Below are positions 1-5,340 of a DNA stretch of 5,340 bases, in pieces. The notes beneath the pieces were generated by a model. The model searched no databases, had not been told where the DNA came from, and saw nothing but the letters and a program-made list of their open reading frames with translations. Within the stretch, counting starts at the first letter, position 1. Every line of letters begins with the position of its first letter. The position numbers were made by a program, and so were the translations under genes. The DNA lies in assembly GCA_003455605.1 (NCBI GenBank), contig DMQR01000141.1, positions 1 through 5,340 on the forward strand, written 5' to 3'. The stretch comes from Cryomorphaceae bacterium (GTDB lineage: Bacteria > Bacteroidota > Bacteroidia > Flavobacteriales > Schleiferiaceae).

Positions 1-39
1 TTGGCAAAATGATGCTTTGTCTTCAAGTTGGCTAATTCC

Positions 40-3000
40 TTAGTCGATCAAATACACTCCTTCTGCCACATAAAAATCATTTTCCCCTGAGCTACTTGAA
101 CTACTTGTTTTATATAAATGAACATTTACTTGGCCTCCGCTCTCATCCACATTGTTACCACCGTAAAGCGCGCCAACCAAACTAGCTCCTCCAGACCAAC
201 CATTTGATATAGATGTTGTGGAGTTACCTGAATACGTATTGCCTGATCCGTTTATCGCTATATTAAAAGACGCAAAGCCAGCATTATTCACAATTGCATT
301 GGAATGATCAAAACCGCTAAAGGCTATATTTCCAGTATACGAACCAGAGCCCCAGTTGAAGGATGCATCAACGTTGGCAGTGGTTACGTACTTTTGCGTT
401 CTATCACTGGATAATGTTTCCGCGTATCTGGAAGCTACCCTAAAAACGGCAGCCCCTTTCATAGAAGCCGTGCCTGAGGATGGAATTTCACTTTGATCAA
501 CTAATTCTCCTGCAACCCAAGTTCCTAAATGAACTTGTGCTTGGTTGTCTGCAGACTGCGTATTATCGTCGATGATATCGTTGGCTCCCATAGCCCATAA
601 TCCCCAAGTTGAATAATCAGTGTTTGGCATTTCTCTAGCAGTTGCGGCTCCACTGCCGAGCGAGCTATCGTCGCTGCCGTCATCAAAGAGATTTCTTTGT
701 TTTTCTTCAAAGGTGTTATAGGAAACCATTACTCCAGCTAGGTTACCAAGACCTCCCGATGATCCATCAATTTGAGCTCCGTCATCTTGAATCTCCGCAC
801 CAAAAACCTCATGAGAAAAATATGCAGATTTTGAAGCAGTGTTATCTGCGTCACCAAATTTTAATGTGATCGTTTTGTCATTAAGATTTGAAATGGTGTA
901 ACCGTTTTGTGCCCAACCTGAAGTAAAATTATTTGATGGAAAAGCGGCCACTTTCATCGGCGCTATAATCTGGACATCATCGTTGGTGCTGTCAAAAGTA
1001 AAGGTAGCTAATGTACTGCTAGGTCTCAGAGAACTCATCGGAATCGTATTGGTCCCGGAAACATAAAATTCTAAGATACCTGAAAAAAATCCGCTGTAAC
1101 TGGTTGCCGTCGAAGCATAAAAATCTGTACTGCGGAAATCCGATAAACTTTTGTAGTCTGATTTAGTAATGGCGCTAGTGTTTGCAACCAGATTATTCCT
1201 TCTGGAATAATCCATTCCATCTCGATCGTAAGTTGAATTTATTAGACTGGTTCTTGTGTCGGGTTCTTGATCGTAAAAGAGACGTACATAGTTATGTATC
1301 CTCACGCCGTCTCTGACATTGGCATTATTGAGCCAATCAACTTTTTCGGGGTCGCCCGAACCCATCAGCCAGACTTGGGTTGCATAGGAAGATTCCAGCG
1401 CGCTCGTATCGTTGCCACAGGTTAGTTCATGGCAAAGGGAGAAGTTACTGAGTGTCTGATTACTTGTTGAGAGATAACTCTGACCAACCTTGTAAGTTTC
1501 AAGCCAAGTAACTGGATCTCTGACCATCATTGCTAACTCGGTATCGTTTGGTGGCGCTGATGTATCAAAGGTAGTGACAACGGCTCCGTACATTCTGCAA
1601 TCTGTCTGATCGCTGCAGCTAAGAAAATACATATCTCCAGTTCCGCTTAACAAAGAATTGCCTAAGTTATTATGTTGAGTGTAACTCCACGATCCATTTG
1701 GGGTAGAGACCGCTCCAGTGGACATATTGACAATTTTGACTGTGAATAAACTGCTCGCATCGCAATTGTTGCCGCAAGAACCGCCAACGTATTCAAAGAT
1801 AAATCCATAATCGTTATCTACAGATAGTTGATTGTCAGAAGCAGTGAACGTGAAGCCTTTATTGTGTGCTTGATGCCATGCGGTTAAATCTAAGTAACCA
1901 CTGGAATTTACTTTCAAGGTCCATTGGTAAGTAGCTTGGTTTTGATACCAAATGGTTGTATTAAGATTCGGCACTCTAGCAGAAACAGCAATGATATGAG
2001 GGGTGGTCCGCATAGCAGCAGAATAATTAAGACTTGTTTTATCAAAATACAAAGACCAACCCTGGTTGTTCCAAGGACCGTAATAAGAATCTGTGATCGG
2101 AGCGCCGTTGATAGCGTTTGAAGTGGATGAAGCTATACGCTGCGAAATCATCATTTGATTCATTGGAGGTGCTGTAATAAAAGGCGAAGTGTCTCTGTTT
2201 CCATCCATGAGGACGCCTAGGGTCATATCAGATTTTTTATACGGATCGGAATTGGTCATCATCATCCCTATCGGGCGATTGGAAGCACCTGACTCCCATT
2301 GAGCTTCTGAGGCAAACAAACAACCTGAATTAAATGAACTGACGCATTCCATTGGGATGTAGCCGCTCATTATTTTATTTAAATTATCCGTAATATTTTC
2401 ATCCATAGTGTTCCATTCGTGAGAGAAGTAAGTCCCGCCAGAGAATGCATAGCCGGTATCGCCAGCGGAATATCTCGTAGTGTCAGAACTTCTTTTATCC
2501 AAAGTACCAATCGATACGCTAAAAAAAGTTTGTTGATGCTCTCGTAGTCCGTCGTCGGCCATACCTTTATAGCCATCATCACATTGGACTTGGGTATTAA
2601 AGCAATCTTGAAGAAGAAATTGAGCGTGTATCCCTACGCCTTTACCGTTAGGGTTTAACACCTGATACCAAAGCGAACTTCCAAGATTCAGATCGTCTTG
2701 TACCCACCTATCCTCATTATAGAAGGCCTGAAAACGACCGCCTTTGATATCAGCACCGTTGCCGGAAGAATCTGGATCCTCTAAAGCTTGTTCCATCCAT
2801 TTGTATTCTCTGTATTTATTCCCGCTTCCGCATTCGCTGGACACGGATACAGAAAGGCCTAACGCTTCACAATAATCCATAGATTCAGAAAAACGCCCGC
2901 CGTGATGGCTTCTTCGATACTGTCTATCCAATGCGCTATCAACACTAGTATTTACAACCGGCACAAAATTTGGATAAAAGTAATGAGAATTAGAAGAATT

Positions 3001-5340
3001 GGAGGCTTGGGCATCGGTTACCTCTATGGGGATGGGCGCGAAAGCTACCACGCGTTTGGTGGTGCCGTTATTGGTGAAGGCATTGAATTGTGAATCGGTG
3101 TAGGCTTCCGTGCCAATATTAATTTGGTCTTCGTAAGTGGTGTAAGTAGTTTGGGTTCGATCCAAAGCACCGTTGATCAATTTTACTACTATATCTTCGT
3201 TACTTTGTGCAGTATGGTGGCTATTTCCATAGCCGAAAATACTGTGGCTGTCGCCTATTATGAAGAGGTCCGCCTTAATGCCAGAATCTAGATCATCGTT
3301 GTTAAAATAGGCTGCTGTGCAAGGCTCCGAAAAACCAGTGCCCAAATGCGAGTTTGAACCACAAAACATCGGTATTCCGTTGGTAACCGATGTGATTCCT
3401 TTCCCAGGAGAATTCACTCCTAATCTAATGTTGTTGAAAAAGCGATGGAGTTGATCGTTCGCGAGAGTTCCACCCATTGATCGCCAACCCCCTGACCCTG
3501 AATGATTGGAATTGTTCACCGTGAAAGCACCACCGATACCTTCTACCCAAAATTGTGTGCCCAAAGTCACATAGTGACCTGATGCTGCGTGACTCTCAGA
3601 ATAAATTTTTATGTAAAGGATTGAGGAATCAAGCTTCATCCAATCTACAAACTCATCTCTATCATTTTGGTGTTCTGCGAAAGAGCGATAATAATAATCG
3701 GTATCAACGATAATGTTGTATTGCGAGAGATTGCTGATGTCCTCAAGTTGATCGTAGCTAGTTGGTGCTAACGCAGTAACCGAAATATTCTGTAATCCAT
3801 TCCCTGCCTGAGTGAGTTGGTTGGAGCAATACTGATAATTCATTCCAATGCATAAAAGTTTGATGGAGCTCCAATCGTGGATTTTCGGCTGAGTTAAGGG
3901 CCAATGCGTCGTGGAAACTGCTGCTTTATCCGTCATCATCCACCAAAAAGGATATTTAGCGCTACCAATGCTATCTCGAGAAAAATAGGCTCCGGCGTTG
4001 ATAACCTCGTCTTCATCGTAATTAATATCGTTCGGCGTGCCCATATCCGTGTCGTGCCAAATAAATTTAGCTTCGTCGTTGCTGGTTTCGAAATTACTTT
4101 GACTTGGCGTATAAAATAGTTTGCCGTAAGTACAGCCTGAATCACAAATTGGAATTTTGTAATTAAAATCAAGCCTGTCGTAAGTGATTGAAGCACCGTA
4201 CTGGCCATCGCCATCTACGAGAGATACGAAATAGCCAAAAGTATTAGCTAAAAGCCCTTCTTTATTATTAGCCGCAGCCTGATCTGCTTTTAACCCCTGC
4301 TCTTCCTGCATATTGGTATTGGGAGAAGCAGTTTGTAGCCATGCTCCAGTGGTCGAAACACTGCCGCTGTGATTAGGGTTGTATCGAATTCCTAAGGATT
4401 CAAAATCCTCAACGTTTTGTACCGGCACCGTTACGGTGGTGGACGTTGTTTGACCGCCTAGGCTGGCTGTCAAAGTTAGATCGTAAGATTTCGCCGTTTC
4501 GAAATCCAAAGCAGCTGCTGTGGTGATGGCACCCGTTGAAGAATTAACTGTAAATTTACCTGCTCCGTTACCGGCAGTAATGCTGTAAGTCGGTGAGCCG
4601 TCTGCTTCGATGCTCGAGACGCTCGAGACAGCAGTGCCAACGCTGGCAGATTCTGAAAATGAAGAGCTTGCTAAAGCAGCCACCAAAGAACCAAAGCTCA
4701 CATCGCTTAGAGATAACGAAAAGGTCTTTGAGGTGGTGCTCGATCCGTCGGTAACGCTCACCGTGAAAGAGTGCGAGGTCTTAACTTCGTAGTCCAAGGC
4801 ATTTGCCAAGGTGACTTCTCCGGTTGATGAATTGATAGCAAATTTATTATCAGGATCGGAGAGCGAATAAGTCAAAGTTCCTTCTGCACCGCTGACGCTG
4901 GAATTAAGAATGACCGTGCCGGTGCTGATGTTTTCGGCTTGTGTGCCAGAGACCAAACTCCCCGAATAACTAAATTCGGCTACGTTGCCCACGTTGATAT
5001 TCAAGACGTCGGTTACTAAATTGGTGCCGTCTGAAACATTCAAATTAATTGAATAAGAGGTAGCCGTCTCATAATCTAATGCACTCGCTAAAGTCACGTT
5101 TCCATTAGAATCAACGGTAAATTTATCGCTCCCCGTACCCGACAAGGAATAGGTCAAAGTGTTATTTTCTGGATCAGTTGCAGTAGCGGTCGCGATGGTT
5201 GTGCCCACTGAAGTATTCTCAAGAAACGAATTAAATGCCACTGAGGAAGATAATGAGGGTGCATCGTTGCTATCGGTAACGGTCACGGTGATTATTTTGG
5301 GTACCGAGAAAAGTCCGTCACTGGCAAAAATAGTTAACTC
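40..5340 (-). CDS. Giant cadherin-repeat exported protein with TbpB-like C-terminal domain (5' partial)
   Basis: This is a single uninterrupted frame of 1766 visible codons ending in TAA at 42..40. The first in-frame candidate start, GTG at 5286, is rejected: no Shine-Dalgarno-like sequence precedes it, it falls inside a cadherin signature (VTVTDSNDAP), and the frame stays open to base 5340. The signal sequence is therefore not visible. Visible order: end of a cadherin-like repeat, three more such repeats (residues 9-294), an unknown segment, a GATase-like segment (470-712), a cysteine-pair region, a probable LamG-like sandwich (1063-1242), a beta-rich segment, and a TbpB-like C-terminal domain (1556-1748). 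Eighteen cysteines form nine close pairs, as expected for an oxidised extracytoplasmic protein. No membrane helix, RTX nonapeptides, LPXTG motif or autotransporter barrel was seen. Likely role, by inference: a cell-surface or secreted adhesin or binding protein. The coding frame is very secure; the function is not. Confidence 0.93.
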   Translation of the reverse strand, partial: ELTIFASDGLFSVPKIITVTVTDSNDAPSLSSSVAFNSFLENTSVGTTIATATATDPENNTLTYSLSGTGSDKFTVDSNGNVTLASALDYETATSYSINLNVSDGTNLVTDVLNINVGNVAEFSYSGSLVSGTQAENISTGTVILNSSVSGAEGTLTYSLSDPDNKFAINSSTGEVTLANALDYEVKTSHSFTVSVTDGSSTTSKTFSLSLSDVSFGSLVAALASSSFSESASVGTAVSSVSSIEADGSPTYSITAGNGAGKFTVNSSTGAITTAAALDFETAKSYDLTLTASLGGQTTSTTVTVPVQNVEDFESLGIRYNPNHSGSVSTTGAWLQTASPNTNMQEEQGLKADQAAANNKEGLLANTFGYFVSLVDGDGQYGASITYDRLDFNYKIPICDSGCTYGKLFYTPSQSNFETSNDEAKFIWHDTDMGTPNDINYDEDEVINAGAYFSRDSIGSAKYPFWWMMTDKAAVSTTHWPLTQPKIHDWSSIKLLCIGMNYQYCSNQLTQAGNGLQNISVTALAPTSYDQLEDISNLSQYNIIVDTDYYYRSFAEHQNDRDEFVDWMKLDSSILYIKIYSESHAASGHYVTLGTQFWVEGIGGAFTVNNSNHSGSGGWRSMGGTLANDQLHRFFNNIRLGVNSPGKGITSVTNGIPMFCGSNSHLGTGFSEPCTAAYFNNDDLDSGIKADLFIIGDSHSIFGYGNSHHTAQSNEDIVVKLINGALDRTQTTYTTYEDQINIGTEAYTDSQFNAFTNNGTTKRVVAFAPIPIEVTDAQASNSSNSHYFYPNFVPVVNTSVDSALDRQYRRSHHGGRFSESMDYCEALGLSVSVSSECGSGNKYREYKWMEQALEDPDSSGNGADIKGGRFQAFYNEDRWVQDDLNLGSSLWYQVLNPNGKGVGIHAQFLLQDCFNTQVQCDDGYKGMADDGLREHQQTFFSVSIGTLDKRSSDTTRYSAGDTGYAFSGGTYFSHEWNTMDENITDNLNKIMSGYIPMECVSSFNSGCLFASEAQWESGASNRPIGMMMTNSDPYKKSDMTLGVLMDGNRDTSPFITAPPMNQMMISQRIASSTSNAINGAPITDSYYGPWNNQGWSLYFDKTSLNYSAAMRTTPHIIAVSARVPNLNTTIWYQNQATYQWTLKVNSSGYLDLTAWHQAHNKGFTFTASDNQLSVDNDYGFIFEYVGGSCGNNCDASSLFTVKIVNMSTGAVSTPNGSWSYTQHNNLGNSLLSGTGDMYFLSCSDQTDCRMYGAVVTTFDTSAPPNDTELAMMVRDPVTWLETYKVGQSYLSTSNQTLSNFSLCHELTCGNDTSALESSYATQVWLMGSGDPEKVDWLNNANVRDGVRIHNYVRLFYDQEPDTRTSLINSTYDRDGMDYSRRNNLVANTSAITKSDYKSLSDFRSTDFYASTATSYSGFFSGILEFYVSGTNTIPMSSLRPSSTLATFTFDSTNDDVQIIAPMKVAAFPSNNFTSGWAQNGYTISNLNDKTITLKFGDADNTASKSAYFSHEVFGAEIQDDGAQIDGSSGGLGNLAGVMVSYNTFEEKQRNLFDDGSDDSSLGSGAATAREMPNTDYSTWGLWAMGANDIIDDNTQSADNQAQVHLGTWVAGELVDQSEIPSSGTASMKGAAVFRVASRYAETLSSDRTQKYVTTANVDASFNWGSGSYTGNIAFSGFDHSNAIVNNAGFASFNIAINGSGNTYSGNSTTSISNGWSGGASLVGALYGGNNVDESGGQVNVHLYKTSSSSSSGENDFYVAEGVYLID
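43..621 (-). other. C-terminal TbpB-like beta-barrel domain
   Basis: Residues 1556-1748. Order of landmarks: YSTWGLWAMG (1558-1567), HLGTWVAGEL (1586-1595), IPSSGTASMKG (1601-1611), VDASFNWGSGSYTGNIAFSGF (1639-1659), FNIAINGSGNTYSG (1674-1687), and GGASLVGALYGGNNVDESGG (1699-1718). The pattern 'P-x-SGTA-x-x-x-G', then 'F-x-x-GS-x-x-G-x-I-x-F', then 'G-A-hYG-x-N-x-x-E-x-GG' matches the small beta-barrel of transferrin-binding protein B-like surface proteins, in which the last motif reads roughly GxFYGPNAEEVGG. Here the Pro is Gly and the Ala-Glu is Val-Asp. A six-serine tract (1728-1733) sits before the final strand GVYLID. In characterised relatives these barrels bind host ligands at the surface. 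Transferrin as a ligand is not implied here. Confidence 0.6.
622..1560 (-). other. Unassigned segment becoming beta-rich before the C-terminal domain
   Basis: Residues 1243-1555. The first part has AMMVRDPVTWLETYK (1252-1266), the last cysteine pair C1285/C1290, and VWLMGSGDP (1305-1313), so methionine/DP elements occur twice. A polar, basic/acidic stretch follows (about 1314-1390, YDRDGMDYSRRNN). From about 1395 it is beta-rich (GILEFYVSG, LATFTFDST, VQIIAPMKVAAF, KTITLKFGD). It then runs into AYFSHEVFGAEI (1488-1499) and a Gly/Asp-rich loop (1501-1515). The beta-rich part may belong to the same conserved unit as the TbpB-like domain that follows, since similar 'hxxF-A' segments precede a W-G-x-W motif in such proteins; this is recalled, not tested. 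Confidence 0.4.
1561..2100 (-). other. Probable concanavalin/LamG-like beta-sandwich (tentative)
   Basis: Residues 1063-1242. The sequence reads as alternating beta strands with turns: WSLYFDKTSLNYSAAM, then HIIAVSARVP (1097-1106), TIWYQN, YQWTLKVNSSGYLDLTAWH (1120-1138), KGFTFTASDNQLSVDNDYGFIFEYVG, LFTVKIVNMSTGAVS, and MYFLSCS. A strand saying 'apply to real-world area', then W-x-L-x-V-x-x-x-G-x-L and a late strand with an asparagine/serine turn, is typical of LamG-type jelly rolls that bind glycans or act as structural modules. The pairs C1171/C1175 and C1224/C1230 lie in loops here. The assignment is by pattern and a different beta-sandwich is possible. Confidence 0.42.
2101..3150 (-). other. 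Unassigned cysteine-pair region
   Basis: Residues 713-1062. No family is recognised. It holds the pairs C806/C819, C895/C902 and C981/C989. It contains a basic patch DRQYRRSHHGGR (787-798), possible beta strands (RVVAFAPIPIEV; WYQVL; VGIHAQFLL; FFSVSIG), YFSHEW (953-958), and IPMEC (977-981) leading to GMMMTNSDP (1007-1015). It is rich in aromatic residues, Asp, Asn, Gly and Ser and has no transmembrane segment, which fits a soluble extracytoplasmic domain. Confidence 0.4.
3151..3879 (-). other. GATase-like / Rossmann-like domain, probably non-catalytic (tentative)
   Basis: Residues 470-712. The order of elements resembles class I glutamine amidotransferase-like domains found in exported proteins. 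There is a first hydrophobic strand IKLLCIG (475-481), then SYDQLEDISNLSQYNIIVDTD (510-530), a familiar 'decide where it sits, then hydrophobic strand' pattern. Next come a helix-like DRDEFVDWM (542-550), a strand ILYIKIYSE (556-564), and late in the domain ADLFIIGDSHS (672-682) followed by NEDIVVKLINGAL (696-708). That ending is like the strand, GDS and terminal helix of DUF4350-type domains. The usual catalytic nucleophile elbow with cysteine is not seen, so a binding or structural role is more likely than amidotransfer. It also carries the pairs C479/C487 and C642/C656. The assignment is from pattern memory only. Confidence 0.42.
3880..4404 (-). other. Unassigned protein segment with first cysteine pair
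   Basis: Residues 295-469. No family is recognised. The start is Asn/Gln/Ala-rich (SPNTNMQEEQ, ADQAAANNKEG) and could be a linker. It is followed by aromatic, beta-like sequence, the pair C381/C385 (IPICDSGC), an acidic stretch (NDINYDEDEV, 419-428) that could bind a cation, YFSRD (434-438) and a tryptophan/methionine cluster FWWMMTD (447-453). The IP-x-Cys and MM-x-D elements recur further along the protein, so this may be the first copy of a diverged repeating module. Confidence 0.4.
4405..4698 (-). repeat. Cadherin-like repeat 3 (divergent)
   Basis: Residues 197-294. It keeps PTYSI (232-236, exactly 94 residues after LTYSL of repeat 2), KFTV (244-247), STGAITTAAALDFE (250-263) and a final strand TTVTVPVQNV. 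It is the most diverged of the three: LDYE has become LDFE, the VxDG turn has become ASLG, and no DxNDAP linker is present on either side. It is Ser/Ala-rich. After it the sequence changes character abruptly (ESLGIRYNP onward), marking the end of the stalk-like array. Confidence 0.75.
4699..4980 (-). repeat. Cadherin-like repeat 2
   Basis: Residues 103-196. The landmarks LTYSL (138-142), KFAI (148-151), ALDYE (163-167) and VTDG (178-181) recur 94 residues (282 bp) after, or within a residue of, those of repeat 1. The DPE calcium motif is replaced by a Gly/Ser/Ala sequence (SGAEG, 132-136), and the preceding linker is NVGNVAEF rather than DxNDAP, so calcium binding at this junction may be weakened. 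The fold assignment is by signature and periodicity; the loss of calcium binding is an inference. Confidence 0.83.
4981..5262 (-). repeat. Cadherin-like repeat 1
   Basis: Residues 9-102. Visible signatures are ENTSVGT at the start, DPENN (38-42) followed by LTYSL (44-48), KFTV (55-58), DSNGNVTLA (59-67), ALDYE (69-73) and VSDG (84-87). These match the bacterial cadherin/cadherin-like fold, where the acidic DPE, DYE and linker DxND residues bind calcium between neighbouring domains. It is preceded by an intact DSNDAP linker, so this is the most canonical of the repeats. In exported bacterial proteins such repeats usually form a stiff stalk or mediate adhesion. Confidence 0.88.
5263..5340 (-). 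repeat. C-terminal end of an upstream cadherin-like repeat (partial)
   Basis: The 18 codons upstream of the GTG at 5286, plus the next eight, read as the last strands of a cadherin-like domain: ASDGLFS, then a hydrophobic strand ending in VTVTDSNDAP. The DxNDAP motif is the classic calcium-binding inter-repeat linker of cadherin domains. This shows that the repeat array continues upstream beyond the window and that the protein is larger than the visible part. Confidence 0.82.

Noticed and set aside
1..39. Rho-independent terminator after the stop codon
   Set aside because: No GC-rich inverted repeat followed by a T run is visible in the 39 bases available.
62..110. Six-serine tract as a simple-sequence phase-variation site
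   Set aside because: The serine codons are mixed (AGT, TCA, AGC), so the DNA is not a uniform repeat prone to slippage.
40..621. Autotransporter beta-domain or RTX/type I secretion C-terminus
   Set aside because: There are no GGxGxDxLx nonapeptides, and the C-terminus lacks the long 250-300 residue amphipathic barrel and terminal aromatic residue of autotransporters. The TbpB-like landmarks fit better.
3241..3271. GDSHS at residues 678-682 as an SGNH/GDSL-hydrolase block I
   Set aside because: In SGNH enzymes this motif sits near the domain's N-terminus and is followed by GxND and DxxH blocks. None is visible downstream, while the preceding strands fit a GATase-like end better. Kept only as an alternative.
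4610..4792. Plus-strand open frame of 60 codons, and other short frames of 60-92 codons on both strands inside the large gene
   Set aside because: All lie opposite or out of frame with the strongly coding large frame, have no recognisable domains, and show compositions expected of antisense or shifted reading.
5284..5286. GTG as the true start codon
   Set aside because: It lies within a cadherin strand and linker, has no ribosome binding site, and the frame is open to the window edge.

Overview
The window holds one gene: a very large open reading frame on the minus strand. It is uninterrupted from the right-hand edge of the window (base 5340) to a TAA stop at 42..40. Its true start lies outside the window, because the frame is still open at base 5340 and the visible codons there already encode the end of a cadherin-like repeat. 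Residue numbers used below count the GTG codon at 5286..5284 as residue 1, only for convenience; residue n starts at base 5286-3(n-1). The last residue is 1748, and at least 18 more codons lie upstream.

Layout from N- to C-terminus (right to left): the end of one cadherin-like repeat (5340..5263); three further cadherin-like repeats of 94-98 residues (5262..4405); a segment of unknown fold carrying the first cysteine pair (4404..3880); a Rossmann-like segment resembling non-catalytic class I glutamine amidotransferase-like (GATase-like) domains (3879..3151, tentative); a long unassigned cysteine-pair region (3150..2101); a probable concanavalin/LamG-like beta-sandwich (2100..1561, tentative); an unassigned segment that becomes beta-rich (1560..622); and a C-terminal beta-barrel-like domain resembling those of transferrin-binding-protein-B-like surface proteins (621..43). 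All 18 cysteines fall into nine close pairs between residues 381 and 1290, which suggests disulfide-bonded domains outside the cytoplasm.

The composition suggests a Gram-negative, probably aquatic, proteobacterium. The reasons are moderately AT-rich DNA by eye, Ser/Thr/Asn/Asp-rich cadherin repeats, few Lys/Arg/Cys in the N-terminal repeats, and a TbpB-like C-terminus. This is an inference and no genus can be named. The protein is most likely exported and surface-attached or released, with a role in adhesion or ligand binding. No catalytic site is clearly visible. Only 39 bases lie beyond the stop codon. They show no terminator, but the plus strand there could be the last codons of a convergent gene. 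No RNA gene, mobile element, CRISPR array or promoter was seen.
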